Below, one piece after another: positions 21,137-32,478 of a stretch of 64,000 bases of DNA. The position numbers were made by a program, and so were the translations under genes. Location of the stretch: assembly GCA_928212115.1 (NCBI GenBank), contig CAKMRJ010003334.1:98054753-98118752 (forward strand), read 5' to 3'. Numbering within the stretch: the stretch's first letter is position 1; every line of letters starts with the position of its first letter. The stretch is from Lactuca virosa. Its lineage: Eukaryota; Streptophyta; Magnoliopsida; Asterales; Asteraceae. The notes below the pieces were generated by a model. The model did not search any database, had not been told where the DNA came from, and was given only the letters and a program-made list of their open reading frames with translations.

Positions 21137-22234
21137 ATGACTTCTTCCAAATCCCTATCCAACCAAAAGACACCAATAAGAAACAAAAAAAAATACCCAA
21201 AATACAACCACTTCAAACCTTTCATCACATATCTTCCAAAATCAAATGGATCGTCCTATAATTCACATACTAATTTCCATTATCCCGGTGTCGGTACATA
21301 CTACACTCCATATCTTATTCAATCTCAATCTCAACCTGTATTCCAATCCCAGCCCCAATTCCAATCACAATCCTAACTCCAATTTCAGTTTCACAATCAC
21401 ATTCCCAATTAGAAAATGATTTTAACCCATTTGAGAACATTCCCCAAACCGTTGGAACAATCTGAACCCCAAAACGGATTATGAGACTGAAGATGTTCAA
21501 CCTCAACCTGAACTTAAGAAAAAAGGAAATGCACCTTCTAAGAATTTGACATCGGAGGAAGAGAAGGCGTTGGCATGTGTATGGGTGGATGTTTCAATAG
21601 ACGCAAAAGTCAAGAAGAACCAAGTTGCGCTAAATTTTTACCGAAAAGAGACAAGGTGTTTTATATCATAAATTAAGCTTGGAGACTATCGAAAAAAGAT
21701 CAAATTTACTCAAAGTGGTGGAATACCAACAAAGTTTTCATTGAATTTAATGTTATATTTGTGAACGTGAAGCACAAATGGTAAAGTGGTGCGAACGATG
21801 AAACAATATTCCAAAAAGCTCTAGCACTTTACCAGCATGATAATGGGACAACTTTAAAATTTCTAGATTTTTGGAATATTGTGAAGGAGTCCAAAAAGTG
21901 ACAAGATATCCAAACTTCGGAATCATTCACGACCAAAACATCCTAAATCATTCATAGTTAACCGTCGGATACACATGTCGGGGTTGACCTAAACGAAGAT
22001 GAGCATGTTGAGGTTCTAAGACCTAGTCATCCCATGGGAAGAGATCAAGAAAAACGTAAAGGGGTCGCAAGTAGTTCGAGTGACATAGGTAAAATTACGA
22101 TCGAGATTGACAGCTTAAAAACTAATTTGAAGCACTATATGGGTGTTGCAAAAGAGAAGGAGAAAGCTAATGTCATGACAATCTTAATGAAAGATATAAG
22201 TCACTATATCGGGTGCGAAAAAAATCATCGTTAA
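21137..22234 (+). pseudogene. Pseudogene of a PIF/Harbinger-associated trihelix/SANT-like protein
   Basis: The first open frame (21137-21376, 79 codons) is a Gln/Ser/Tyr-rich N-terminal region. Later pieces, separated by stops and frame changes, match the usual plan of the Myb/SANT-like protein that plant PIF/Harbinger elements encode: an LTSEEEKALACVWVDVSIDA block, a block with YQHDNG then FWNIVKES, and a C-terminal RPSHPMGRDQEKRKG block with a charged helix ending near 22234. The role of the family is to bind the element's ends and help its transposase; this copy cannot make a protein. Host-gene relatives with the same domain exist, so an element-derived origin is an inference. Confidence 0.6.
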
Positions 22235-22261
22235 ATGCAAAAGATAAGATTGCAAAAAATA

Positions 22262-22420
22262 GAGTAAATTACACGAATGGTCCCTGTGGTTTAGGGTAAT
22301 TTGCGCGTTTGCTCCCTAACTTTTCTTTTTAACTCGGACCGTCCCTACTGTTTACTTTTATTGCTCGTTTGGTCCCTATCACCCTAAAAAAAACTATTTT
22401 GCCCTTAATATTAATTTTTT
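22262..22420. repeat. Dispersed repeat, GTCCCT-rich
   Basis: It contains ATTACACGAATGGTCCCTGT, TTGCTCCCTAAC and CGTTTGGTCCCTATCACCC in series. I know similar text as a common dispersed plant repeat but cannot class it; no ends are visible. Confidence 0.35.
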
Positions 22421-23016
22421 AATTATTTTATTTATTATATAAATTTATATTATTAATTTATTAAAATAATTATTTAACAAATTAAATCCATGACTACCCC
22501 AAGTCTCTTTCTCACGTCCCAGTGCCTCTTCACCTCCAGCACCATCTCTGGCACCCTACCGGATCTCTGGCACTCTACCAGAGCCACCATCACCTTTTAC
22601 TCCGGCGACTCCATGGTTCCTTAGGTCTGATGACCGCCAGCACACCTTTGCGGAAATCCATATCTATCCTCCCGACCTTACCTTCTTGCTCGCTGTTTTC
22701 ATCAACAACCATCATTACCAAACCTTTCTTCTTCCTCCTCCTTTATTTTTTTCTCTCATTCTTCGAATTTTTGAAATCGTTCTTGTCGATTTCTGGATTT
22801 AATTTTACCGAGTTTGATTTTTCTCCTCTATAATTTTTCCTCACCCTCCTCCATTCCCCCTCGTTTCCTATAAAATTCAAAACCCTAGCCGACTTCAATC
22901 TTCAAAATCAAGCATCGGTGTTCCTTCTCTGTGATTCAAGAACCCTCACATTCCTCCACCGGTGTTTCCCTTCCACCACTTTATATCCCCCCCCCCTCTC
23001 CTTCACACCGACAAAG
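22421..23016. other. Unassigned sequence left of LTR
   Basis: AT-rich to 22490, then a C-rich, CACC-rich stretch with an open frame at 22522-22833 of no recognisable domain. A run of nine C lies near 22989. Possibly old gene debris; I cannot support a call. Confidence 0.4.
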
Positions 23017-23816
23017 TGATGGGTTTCGAGCAATACATCATTCCTATGGTGTACATGCAAACCCTAATAGCTTTTGGATCTAGTTTGTCTAATGAACATG
23101 CAATTGAATATCCAAAGCTATAAACCCTAGATCTATCAAATAATAACTGAAATAAGGGTTTAGTAATTACCTTTGATTGTTATATAGCAATAACAATCAA
23201 TCCTTGCTTTGATTGGCTTTAGAAAGCTTAGTGCCTCAAGTGTTGCACCTCTAATGAAGTCACAAACACCACTAGGCAACTTTGATGAAGAGGGAGGAGA
23301 GAGGAGGCACCAAAAACGGCTGGAAACCCTAAAGGATTACTTGTCCCCGTTTTTGGGGCTTAAGGGTCCTTTATATACATGTAGGCTATTTGGGTTTACA
23401 ACTAAGAAACCCTAATCTGGCTGCTTAAGCCCTAAGCAGCCCATGGACTCCTTTAACATATCTCTTGGACGAATTCCTTATGGGCTTCCCATAGAATTCG
23501 TCCAACCTAGATTATTTAGGTAATCCATAACTCAATTGCAATTATCTTATAATTACAAATCCAGTCCCCTAAGTTTAATTAATCTCTTTTAGCCACTAAA
23601 TTAATTCTTAATTAATTATTGACTAGTATTAATTAAACAATATGATTTCTCCTTTAATATATTATTCTTATAATATATTAATAGATCATAATTAAACCTT
23701 TCTCTCCTTAATTCATCCTACGTATTGCTATGGTGAAGGCAACCCAAAAGGACCATGCTCATAATTGGGTCAAGTACATACTAAAATAGTTATGGACTTA
23801 GAACACTAATCCAACA
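23017..23816 (-). repeat. 3' LTR, family A
   Basis: It starts TGATGGGTTTCG and ends CTAATCCAACA on the plus strand. It is followed at once on the right by the complement of a polypurine tract, so the element runs leftwards and this is its 3' LTR. A minus-strand TATA box lies near 23370-23380. It shares sequence with 989-1831 and 9151-9919. Confidence 0.8.
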
Positions 23817-23830
23817 GTCTCCCACTTGGA
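23817..23830 (-). other. Polypurine tract
   Basis: Reads CCAAGTGGGAGAC on the minus strand, directly before the LTR start TGTTGGATTAG. It would prime plus-strand DNA synthesis. Confidence 0.75.
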
Positions 23831-25710
23831 TAAGTCTAATAACTATTTTGCATAACTTCAAAACCTGATCAGCAATCGTAGCTTTCAAAAGTCGTTGTCA
23901 ACTCTGATCTTATCAGATACGCGTGTCCTTTAGATAAGGGATTATATATTTCTCCATTCTCAAGATATCGTATAGACACAAGACATGAATTTCGATCATT
24001 CTCTCTATATTGTTTCCCGACTTCCGATTTATGACGACTGACAACAGACTATAATTGAACACATCAACTTAGTCTCGGCTTGGCCAAGCGCTTAGGGTGT
24101 CATCACTAAATCATCGAGAGGCCCACATATATCGCTTTTATCCCACTTTGGGTAAAAGGAATGGATAAACTTCGACTCAAATGCTTTCTTGCACCTACTA
24201 ATCGGATCACACACAACAATAAGTTTTATAACACCAAGTTACTGGTGCGTTTACTTATCATCAACGTGCAACCGATCAGCAAGTAACAACTCACACGTCT
24301 TGGTTTCAAGAATATACAATATTATTGTCTCACAATTACTCGTGATAAAAAACCATGAAGTGATTCCAGTGAGCGTGGGTTTAATCCAATACTTTAATCT
24401 TATCAAAGCACTCATGAACTCTGCAGCAAACTTGTGCTATGTCTAAACACTTCAGACAATCTACAGACAGATACATGATAGTCTTCCTTCATACCTACTT
24501 CCAAGGTATGACCGACTGTGGAGGTTCGAATAACCCAGTTATTCTGGAAGTCAAAACATGCAAAGTGAAACACAATAATAATATTAATCCTATATAGCCC
24601 CAAAACTTTTGAGCGTAAATAAAAACACTTTTATTTAAACACCATATTGATTACTCGTTATTCATTGCTTACTGTTTCAGAAAATCAACTTATTACTCGA
24701 AGTATAACCACAATTGTCCCATGCTCCAAGCATGCACACTTTGGTTTCCTATGGTCCATACTTTGTGAAATAGATCAATTGAAAAACTTTTCCAATGAAA
24801 CTCATTTCACAATCCCCAATCCTTATTATTGGTATAAGAATACCAAATTCTTGCTACTTTTAGAATATGTCAGATTCTAACATTTTATGCAACGATCCTT
24901 TCGTAAAGTCATAGCACAAAAGTCATCAAGACTTGGCCAATGAAATCACAAAGTACTCTATCGGAAATTGTTACAAGACAATTCCATAGACGTGAAGTCT
25001 CACATTCAAAGTACATTCCTTTGAACATCCTTCTCGCATAAAAGTTTCTAATCTAGACATATTTCTTAATATCCAACTCCCATTAATAGAAATATTTCCA
25101 TATTTGCCATATGACAACTCATTCTTAATAGAATATAGTCCATCCAGTACTATACTTCCAACTACTCACAAGCGACAAATCATCAGTGAACCTCAGATCG
25201 TCCTTTTATAGTTGGTTAATTATTTTAGTCAAAACTGATTATGGTCCTTTTTCCCTCTTAATGCCCTAGGCATTTGGAAAATTTTAGAATGGTCAAATAT
25301 TATAGCATATGCAATCGATCCTATACCCGAAGCGTATTGGACATGATGCATAATGTCTCACATAAAGACGTGATACTTTATCAGCCTTCTGCCATAATAT
25401 TTTATGTGCCATGTTCCCATAATTCGAACTATGAAGAGGGATGCCGTAATCATAATCGAATTTTGAGAATGCACTATGTACCTTGACTAAATTTATTAAC
25501 GTTTCTCGTTCTAAGCTTTAGAATTTTGAAACGAAGTATAATATTCTCTCCCTTAATTATAGCAAAACAACTTTTCAACCCTTGCAACTTTGCAAAGTGA
25601 ATCTTTGTTTTATATAATTAATATTGCTAACTTGTAATACTTACCATAATAATCATGCTGCCACTAACATGATGATTATTTTCTTACCAGCATAACATTT
25701 ACGCTTCCGA

Positions 25711-26119
25711 TGTAACACCCCACTCTGGCACTCATATTGTCCGCTTTGGGCTCCGGGCACGAAAACTTCCCTGGGCATCACCCATCCCTGAATTGCTCTC
25801 GCCCGGGCACGCTTAACTGCAGAGTTCTTATGGGATCTGCTGCCCTCACGACTTTAATACGCATTGTGACAGAGAAGGTATCCACACCCTTTTAAGGAAT
25901 GTTTAGTTCTCCTTCCCAGCTGATGTGAGATCAGGTGTTGCTAACCTGTCCGCCTTACAACACGTTTTAAAGTCGTGAGGGCAGCATATCCCATAAGAAC
26001 TCTGTAGTTAAGCATGCCCGGGCAAGAGCAATTCAGAAATGGGTGACCCCTTGGGAAGTTTTCGTGGCGGGAGCCCAAAGTGGACAATATTATGATACAT
26101 GTCAGAGGGGGATGTTACA
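25711..26119. mobile_element. Foldback element built from two inverted 5S-rRNA-like modules (Cassandra-related)
   Basis: The ends are TGTAACA and, inverted, TGTTACA at the right end, flanked by the 5-bp duplication TCCGA (25706-25710 and 26120-26124). Two arms of about 150 bp are inverted copies, by eye about 85% identical. Each holds a diverged 5S rRNA segment: 25757-25853 on the minus strand and 25972-26067 on the plus strand. Both show the pol III internal-control pieces: AGTTAAGC-TGCCCGGGC near box A, and ATGGGTGA near box C, then GGGAAGTTTTCGTG. The 108-bp centre has GGTATCCACACCCTT and GATGTGAGATC, which recall the LTR of Cassandra TRIM elements. Known Cassandra copies have direct LTRs; the inverted layout is unusual. 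Confidence 0.72.
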
Positions 26120-26225
26120 TCCGAACTTGTGAGGAGTATTAGATATTGCTGATACATGTCAGAGAGGGATTTTATCACATGTTGTGATACATGTCAGAGG
26201 GGGGTTTTATCACATGTTAAAATCT
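26088..26225. repeat. Three copies of GATACATGTCAGAG-type unit
   Basis: TGATACATGTCAGAG followed by a G-rich run occurs near 26092 (inside the right arm of the 5S element) and again near 26149 and 26187 outside it, the last two each followed by TTTTATCACATGTT. Confidence 0.7.
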
Positions 26226-26570
26226 CACGACATATTTGAACACTCGATTAAAAACACTCGAGTTTGTGATACATACGAGTGTTTCTATCTTCGACCACTT
26301 TAAATTTGAAATCTAGTATCTTCCAGAATAAAAACCAACATCAATGAGTATATGCCCTTAAAAGCTAACAATATTTCCAACAAAAGAATCAAAATTTTAT
26401 TAAAATCTATCAAGTGTAGCTGGAGTTATGCTTAGATGAATCGACCATGGAAACACACCCTAACTTTTACTCAAACCCTAATTTTAACTTCAATCCCATG
26501 ACTTACTCGTCTTGTGTTCTCAGCCGTTGGTTTACAACCATCTAACGTCTCACATTCAAAATGTTGTAAA

Positions 26571-26719
26571 GGCGCCGATCCGTGTGATGACTCAATTAAC
26601 CAATCAAATACCAGAGTTGGATTATTTAAATACTCAGCTATCCCAGCATCATGACATACCCGCGAATCTGAGAATCGCTGATCTGTCATTGCCCGAACCC
26701 TAACCTAATCCTAGTTGAA
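26571..26719 (+). promoter_or_regulatory. Histone H1 core promoter and leader
   Basis: A CCAAT box lies at 26600-26604, and a TATA-like ATTTAAAT at 26624-26631, about 90 bp before the ATG. CCAAT boxes are usual in plant histone promoters. Confidence 0.45.
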
Positions 26720-27590
26720 ATGGCAACGGAACAACCAATAGTCGCGACGGAGCCGGCCGCCAAAGGAGCCGCAAAGGCGACTAAAGTTAAGAAAGTTAAG
26801 AAGCCATCTGCTCCCAAGACGAAGGATGCTCCTTTGCATCCTCAATACTCCGAGGTTTGATTCACATTTCGTTTTCATTTATTTGTTTAAATTTTGGATT
26901 TCCATTGTTTGATAACCTGAATTATTCATCGGATTTTCTGTTTACTTGATTGTGCAGATGATTAAGGACGCCATCGTTTCGTTGAAGGAGAGGAACGGTT
27001 CGAGTGTGCAAGCAATCTCGAAATTTATTGAAGAGAAATACAAGAATCTTCCGGCGAATTACAAGAAATTGTTGCTCAATAGATTGAATAAGGAGGCCGA
27101 CGCCGGTAAACTTGTGAAGGTCAAGTTATCGTTCAAATTACCACCCAAGAATACACCTGCAACGGCTGATGCATCTGCTCCGGCGAAGAAGCCGAAGACA
27201 GCTGTGAAGAAGCCTGCTGTTAAGAAAACGCCGGCTAAGGAAAATATTGCCGCTGCCGCTCCGAAAGCCAAAGCTCCAGCTAAACCTAAAGCCAAAGCCA
27301 AAGCTCCGGCTGCCAAGCCAAAGGCAGCTCCGGTTCAAAAGGCTAAGCCAGCTGCTAAGCCTAAAGCAGCTCCGGCTCCCCAGGCTAAACCTGCTGCTAA
27401 ATCTAATGCAGCCGCAAAGCCGAAGACTCCAACGAAACCAGCAGCTAAATCCGTGAAGACATCGACTAGATCCACGCCGGGAAGAGCCGCTGAGGTCCCA
27501 AAGCCTGCAGCGAAACCTGCCGTGAAAAAAACGCCAGCTAAGAAGCCAGCTGCTCCGAAAAAGGCAGCGACAAAGAAAGGGAAGAAATGA
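26720..27590 (+). CDS. Linker histone H1
   Basis: A nuclear chromatin protein that binds linker DNA at the nucleosome exit and compacts the fibre. Two exons, 26720-26854 and 26958-27590, with a GT-AG intron in phase 0, give 255 residues. Residues 1-37 are an Ala/Lys-rich N-terminal tail. Residues about 39-108 are the winged-helix globular H15 domain, from HPQYSEMIKDAIVSLKER through SKFIEEKYK and LLLNRLNKEADAGKLVKVK. From about 110 to the end is a long basic tail of Ala-Lys-Pro repeats (AAKPKA, APAKPK) with a few S/T-P sites such as STPGR that could be phosphorylated. Start choice: the exon 1 ATG gives the expected acidic and basic N-terminus; the ATG opening exon 2 would lose the start of the globular domain. 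Length fits plant H1. The gene converges on the NAD kinase gene, 427 bp away. Confidence 0.95.
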
Positions 27591-28017
27591 ACGTGAGTGT
27601 TGAACTATAGGGACTGTTAGTGAATTTATGTTTGTTTTTAGGGTTTGTTTTGTAAATTTTTCAATTGGTAAACCATGGGTCTGTCGTGATTCTTAGCTCC
27701 AAACCCCATGAAAAGATTTACAAATTTTCAGTCTCGATGTATTGATTTTCTCGATCAATTTGACATTCACAACGTTTGATTTATTTGTGTTATTAAGTGA
27801 AGTTTGTTTTCTCCATTTCAATTAATCTATTTAATAGAACATAATTTGACTGTTACATATTTGTCTTAATCGATAACTGAAGGTCCACTTGGTTATATTG
27901 CGTGCGTTAATCACAAGGAATTACGTTATATACTATAAAATTTCATGGTTCAGCATATATGAATTGTTTAAATACAATTTAACGAAAAAGACATTTCTCT
28001 TATTTGATTTTAAAATT
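27591..28017. other. Spacer between convergent H1 and NAD kinase genes
   Basis: AT-rich sequence that must hold both 3' untranslated regions. No other element seen. Confidence 0.6.
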
Positions 28018-30776
28018 TCATTGTTCTTTTAAATCTTCAGCTTTCTGAATGGAATACTTGAGCTCTTTCTGGATACTTAACCTTGAAGGTGACATCACAA
28101 TGTCTTTCCAAACCGAACCACGTTTGAATGCTGGGTTGGGTTGCTTATAAAGTTCGTATATTGAATCTGCTTTCTCATTCAACCTTTCAATTGTCTTCAA
28201 GATTTTTATTTCGTCTGGATCGACCAATAACGTTTTGTCTTTATCTTTCCATCCTATCAACTTTAAACACATATTTTTCATTACAAGACAACAAACAACT
28301 TTATCTGGTGTTCGATATGAGATATGAGACCGAAGTTATCGAGATGAGATAGAATTGTACATTCGTCCAACCCAAAAAGCAAAAACAATGGAAGCAGCTA
28401 ACCTCGGATTATACAATTTACCTTGGGTGGTCCTTCTAACGCATTAGTTAGATATAATCGTGCATTGTCTACAAGCTGACAGTATGTCATGAACGCTTTA
28501 GCAAATCGCTTGTGTGATGTTAACTGTGACCGGACCCTCACAGCCCTTCGGCACATAATGGCTCTCCTGTTAACATAAAAAAATAGATAATTATATTTTT
28601 AGTTCCGAGTATAATTGATGTTTGCAATTTTCAGTCACAATAACTCTTTCTTTAGCAAATTTGGTATTTTGAGGTTTTTATAATATTTTTGGTTGATGTT
28701 CCATATAAAATGACTACTTTTGGTCCGTGATTATATTTAGTTTTTGTAATTTTGGTCCCACCAATATTATAATATTACTTGGAACATATTAAAATAAAAA
28801 CGTTGAAGTAAAGCCCCATATTTCAAGTGAACTTTTTTTGGACAAAATTGCAAAAAATAACTATACCCCGGCCAAAAAAAGTAATGTACATAATCACAAC
28901 TGTATTTGACCTGTTATCCAACCCGTTGAACTCGCCCAATTTACCTCAAACTGAAATTTGGTTAATTTTATGTAAATGAGATGTATTAAAAGGGTTTAAC
29001 TAATTTTACCTTATGCCTCTTATGACAGCCAAATAAGGATCACAAACAACACCGACAAGTTCTATTCTATATGGTCTTCTTTTCTTGTTACCATCAATTA
29101 ACTCATTTTCTTCATCAAGTTGTTCCCAATAGTTCTCAATAACACTTCCATCTCTATTCACCTTGTAACCTGGTCCCATACGGTAATGTTTGCGGTGTAC
29201 ATTTCTTGCCATGGTTATCGTCTGCACAACGAATGGGACCCACGACAGGGTTCCATCCATGATCACATCTCGACCTTCGTTCAATGCTGTTACAAGGAGT
29301 GATGATGCTGCATCCGTAGATGATTGATGTACCTGTCATCCATCATCTATTTATTCCCAGACTATGACTGTTACTGTTACTCTTAATTTAATTGTGACCG
29401 AGAGAATTCAGTCACAAAAGTCTTGTTTTGTAACTGAATGGCCCATGATAGGTAATATATTTGCAAAAGAAATAGAGAAAGAGAGAGGGGGCATGCCAGC
29501 TCAGCTGAATGAAGCATATCATGGTGGCCTCTGGAGCTAAGAGCTCTGTAAATGACGTCAGACTCTTTGAAGGCATCTGCTTCTATCACAACAGCATTTG
29601 CTGATGCTCCTGCCCAAAATGGTCTGTCCACATTCAACACCAACCAACATCATAAATCTTCATACAACATAATTTATTCAGACATCGTTTATGTTAAACA
29701 AGAAAAAAAGGGTGTTACTCTTTAAGAAGTTCTTTAAGAACAGTGCTCTTTCCTGCTCCCATGCCCCCACCCATGAATAGAAGAAGAGGACTACGATCTT
29801 TGTGTGCCATTGGAACCATAACATCAGTACACTGTGAATCGTCTGGTGAAACAAGGCCTATTGCCTTCATCTCCTCCACTAATGTCGTGAACACTCTTGC
29901 CACTTTCAGGTTCTTTGTCACCCTTTCGAATCTTTGTTCCCTGTCTCATTTCAAAAAATTTTATAACATCACAATATCATTTACATTCAACTGAATGATT
30001 CGTGGATTCAATTTCCAAAAGATCGTACCTTGTGGCTTGCATGACTATGTTCTTGAGCTTCTTTTTTGGCTCGTGTGTATCAGGTCCCAACACCTGAAAT
30101 TTCAGTAATCGATAATCACTTTCAAAAAAAGTAGATCCAAAACACCAAACGAAACTTACGCGTTTTGTAATTGTACCTGACTGATCATGTAAGAAGCATG
30201 GCTCCAATGAAACGCAAAGTAACTGAGAATACATCTCTCAAATTCCTCGACAAGTTTTATGAACAATGTATCTGCAAATGGATCGTCTACAAAGAACGAA
30301 TACATGTCTTCTTCACATCCTTCTTCTTTCCTAATGTAATCGGAAGCTAATTTGCAGAGGTACGGACATTGTTGGACATCACCAAAACCCATCTGCCGAG
30401 CTGAATTCATTCATACAGACACATAAACACGAATTTCAAATACACGAAATGATTTTAGTTAATGGTGGACGGTTTTTATACCTACATAATGAGGGAATCT
30501 CTCGAGCTTCAATGGCTGGCGGGCCTTTGAGACACCAACACGAATCCATGGAATGATCTTCTGAGTCCGAAACTTTCTGAGACGAATGTGCATTGCGGCA
30601 GCAATGATCAAACCGATTAAAGATGCGAAGATGATTTGTGCGTAGGTGGGTTTATCATGGTCGTAAAGATAATCTAGATATTCTTTGAGAACGGTGTTAA
30701 GATAATCTAGATAAGGGAGAATTTTGGATGTAAAAAATTCTTTCAATTCCCATGCAATTTCTTCACATTTCTCCAT
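28018..30776 (-). CDS. NADKc: Calmodulin-dependent NAD kinase (NADKc type)
   Basis: Phosphorylates NAD to NADP in response to calcium-calmodulin, supporting NADPH supply during immune signalling; in Arabidopsis it sits at the mitochondrial periphery (family knowledge). I read eight exons on the minus strand: 30776-30482, 30400-30177, 30093-30029, 29940-29719, 29623-29497, 29332-29010, 28566-28422 and 28260-28018. Together they make 1644 nt, 547 residues, and the frame holds throughout. A membrane segment lies at about 46-64. A basic amphipathic stretch at about 182-212 sits where calmodulin binding is expected. The Walker A loop GGGMGAGKST is at 252-261. The rest is the zeta-toxin-like P-loop kinase fold, with SSRGHHDMLHSAEL, LNEGRDVIMDGTLSW and YRIELVGVVCD. 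Intron 5 appears to use a GC donor. Despite the fold name this is a plant metabolic enzyme, not a toxin. Confidence 0.88.
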
Positions 30777-32478
30777 GTTTGAGTTTAAATTTTAAATTTT
30801 GAGATTTGGATTTGTGTTGCAGGGGAAGGTGATGAATGGGAGGAAATTTTTGGATCTAAAAGTTGCAGAATAGATGAATTTGAGAGCGAGGGAGATGGAA
30901 GAGGGAAATCGTTTCATAGGTGAATGAAAGTAAATTAAATTTATTTTATTGTGTGGTCAGATGTTTTAAGAAATATAATTCTATCGATAATAATAATTAT
31001 TAGAAGGTAAATATGTTTAAGTTACAAGAACGGTAAACCTATTAATATTTAGGACATGTAATTTCGTACTATAACCGCTTAAACTCTGATAGAGCAGTAT
31101 ATTAAACTAAGTTTGAACTCAATTTGATAGCTCAACAAGTCTTCTTAATTTGAAGATTTGAATCGAATAGAATATCGAAAATATTAGTGAAAACTTATAT
31201 TTGATAGAGCAAACTCAATTATTTGAAATATAGCTTGAAAATATATGCAATTATTATGCTAGCTAAAACATGTTTCAAGAAGCTAGATTTTTTTTAGAAC
31301 AACTGAATGATTTATATATACAAAAGTTATTAATCTCGAGTTGAGTCCTTATAAAGTTGAACTCAGTGAAGTCGGATGAATCCGATCTTAAATAATGCAA
31401 TAAGAGCTCTATACGCATTGTCTTTTATGTCTTTTAACATAAGTTGGAAAAATATTTGAACTTCGATTATTTTGGGATATTTTTTTGTCAATTTGTCAAA
31501 TATGGCTTAAGAATTGGTATCCGTCTGAACAAAGTAAAGAAACCCGACACCCGATATCTCATGGGGCTCAGCCCCAGTGGTATGGACGTGTGTTGATCTG
31601 TATAGTTGGGTTCGACCCTGTTGTTTTAGTTAGGGTTATGTTTTGTACTTTGCCTATATAATATGGCTAAAAGCTAAGGTTTATATAGCACTATCGTTTT
31701 TCAAGCTCGTGAATAAGAATACCCTTTTTGCCCGGTGGACATGTGTTACATTGACCGAACCACGTTAAGTGTTGTGTTCTTTGTGTGTGTATTTATTATT
31801 GTTTATTCTTAACTTCACTATACATTGTGTAAATCACTTATAATGTTGTGCTTTAGTACATAGTTTCAAGGTAAATTTAGTCTTAAAATGAACGAAACTA
31901 AAATATATTTTAGATGACATAAGAATTGACTTGAAAATACATGCGGACCAGTGTGTTCTTCTACGAAAAGAACTGTTCAATTTCACCAAAACTGATTTAA
32001 ACAACACCATGACTTAAGGTTGTAAATTTCGTATCTTCCAAGGGCAAGATGTTATTTAGACTTTTGAATCGTCTCATTGAGCTTGTTTAAGTTTGAGATT
32101 ATTGGATAATCGTTTTCACTTTTCAGATTATGAATGTTCTGAAAGTCTAAAAAGTTGCAGTTTCATCACTTCTATTTATCTGTTCATGAACTTGTTCACA
32201 AATGCTATCACAAACACGACTCAACCCAAAATTTGCTTATTTTAAAGCAAATTTGCACCACTTTATATAATATTCACATAGCAGATGCTACACTACATAC
32301 AGATAGCCTTAAACACCATATATCTTATACTCCCTAAAATATTACAAAGTTAACCAATATATACTCTTAAACTAACACACCATTATCACATCTTAAAAAA
32401 GATTATTCAAAACTCACCTTATTTCACATTAAAAAAAAAATTAATAATATACTCTACCCATACCGATTTCAAATATAT
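30777..32478. other. Intergenic region upstream of the NAD kinase gene
   Basis: It holds the kinase gene's promoter and leader at the left end and the 3' region of the MUSTANG gene at the right. A tRNA-like segment lies near 31562-31635. Otherwise AT-rich with no gene. Confidence 0.5.
31562..31635 (+). mobile_element. Possible tRNA-derived SINE head
   Basis: GGGCTCAGCCCCAGTGGTA resembles a pol III box A region and GGGTTCGACCC, about 40 bp on, is a good box B. No A tail or target duplication was found, so it is a SINE remnant or tRNA fossil rather than a working tRNA gene. Confidence 0.4.

Larger units (their letters stand above)
23831..26470 (-). mobile_element. Non-coding internal region of the family A element
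   Basis: It extends right from the polypurine tract. No gag, protease or reverse transcriptase frame longer than about 90 codons is present, so this is a non-autonomous or heavily decayed copy. It is interrupted at 25711-26119 by the 5S-derived element. The far LTR is not seen before the H1 gene, so the right limit is uncertain. Confidence 0.45.

Noticed and set aside
25972..26067. Functional 5S rRNA gene
   Set aside because: Diverged and truncated at the 5' end, paired with an inverted copy, and bounded by element ends with a target duplication.
27059..27456. Three open frames overlapping histone H1
   Set aside because: They are shadows of the Ala/Lys/Pro-rich H1 tail; only the frame with the H15 domain is supported.
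28018..30776. Horizontally acquired bacterial zeta toxin
   Set aside because: The fold is zeta-like, but the eight-exon structure, N-terminal membrane segment and conserved plant blocks match the plant NAD kinase.
31562..31635. tRNA gene
   Set aside because: Box A and box B are present, but I cannot fold a full cloverleaf with acceptor stem; a SINE remnant is more likely.
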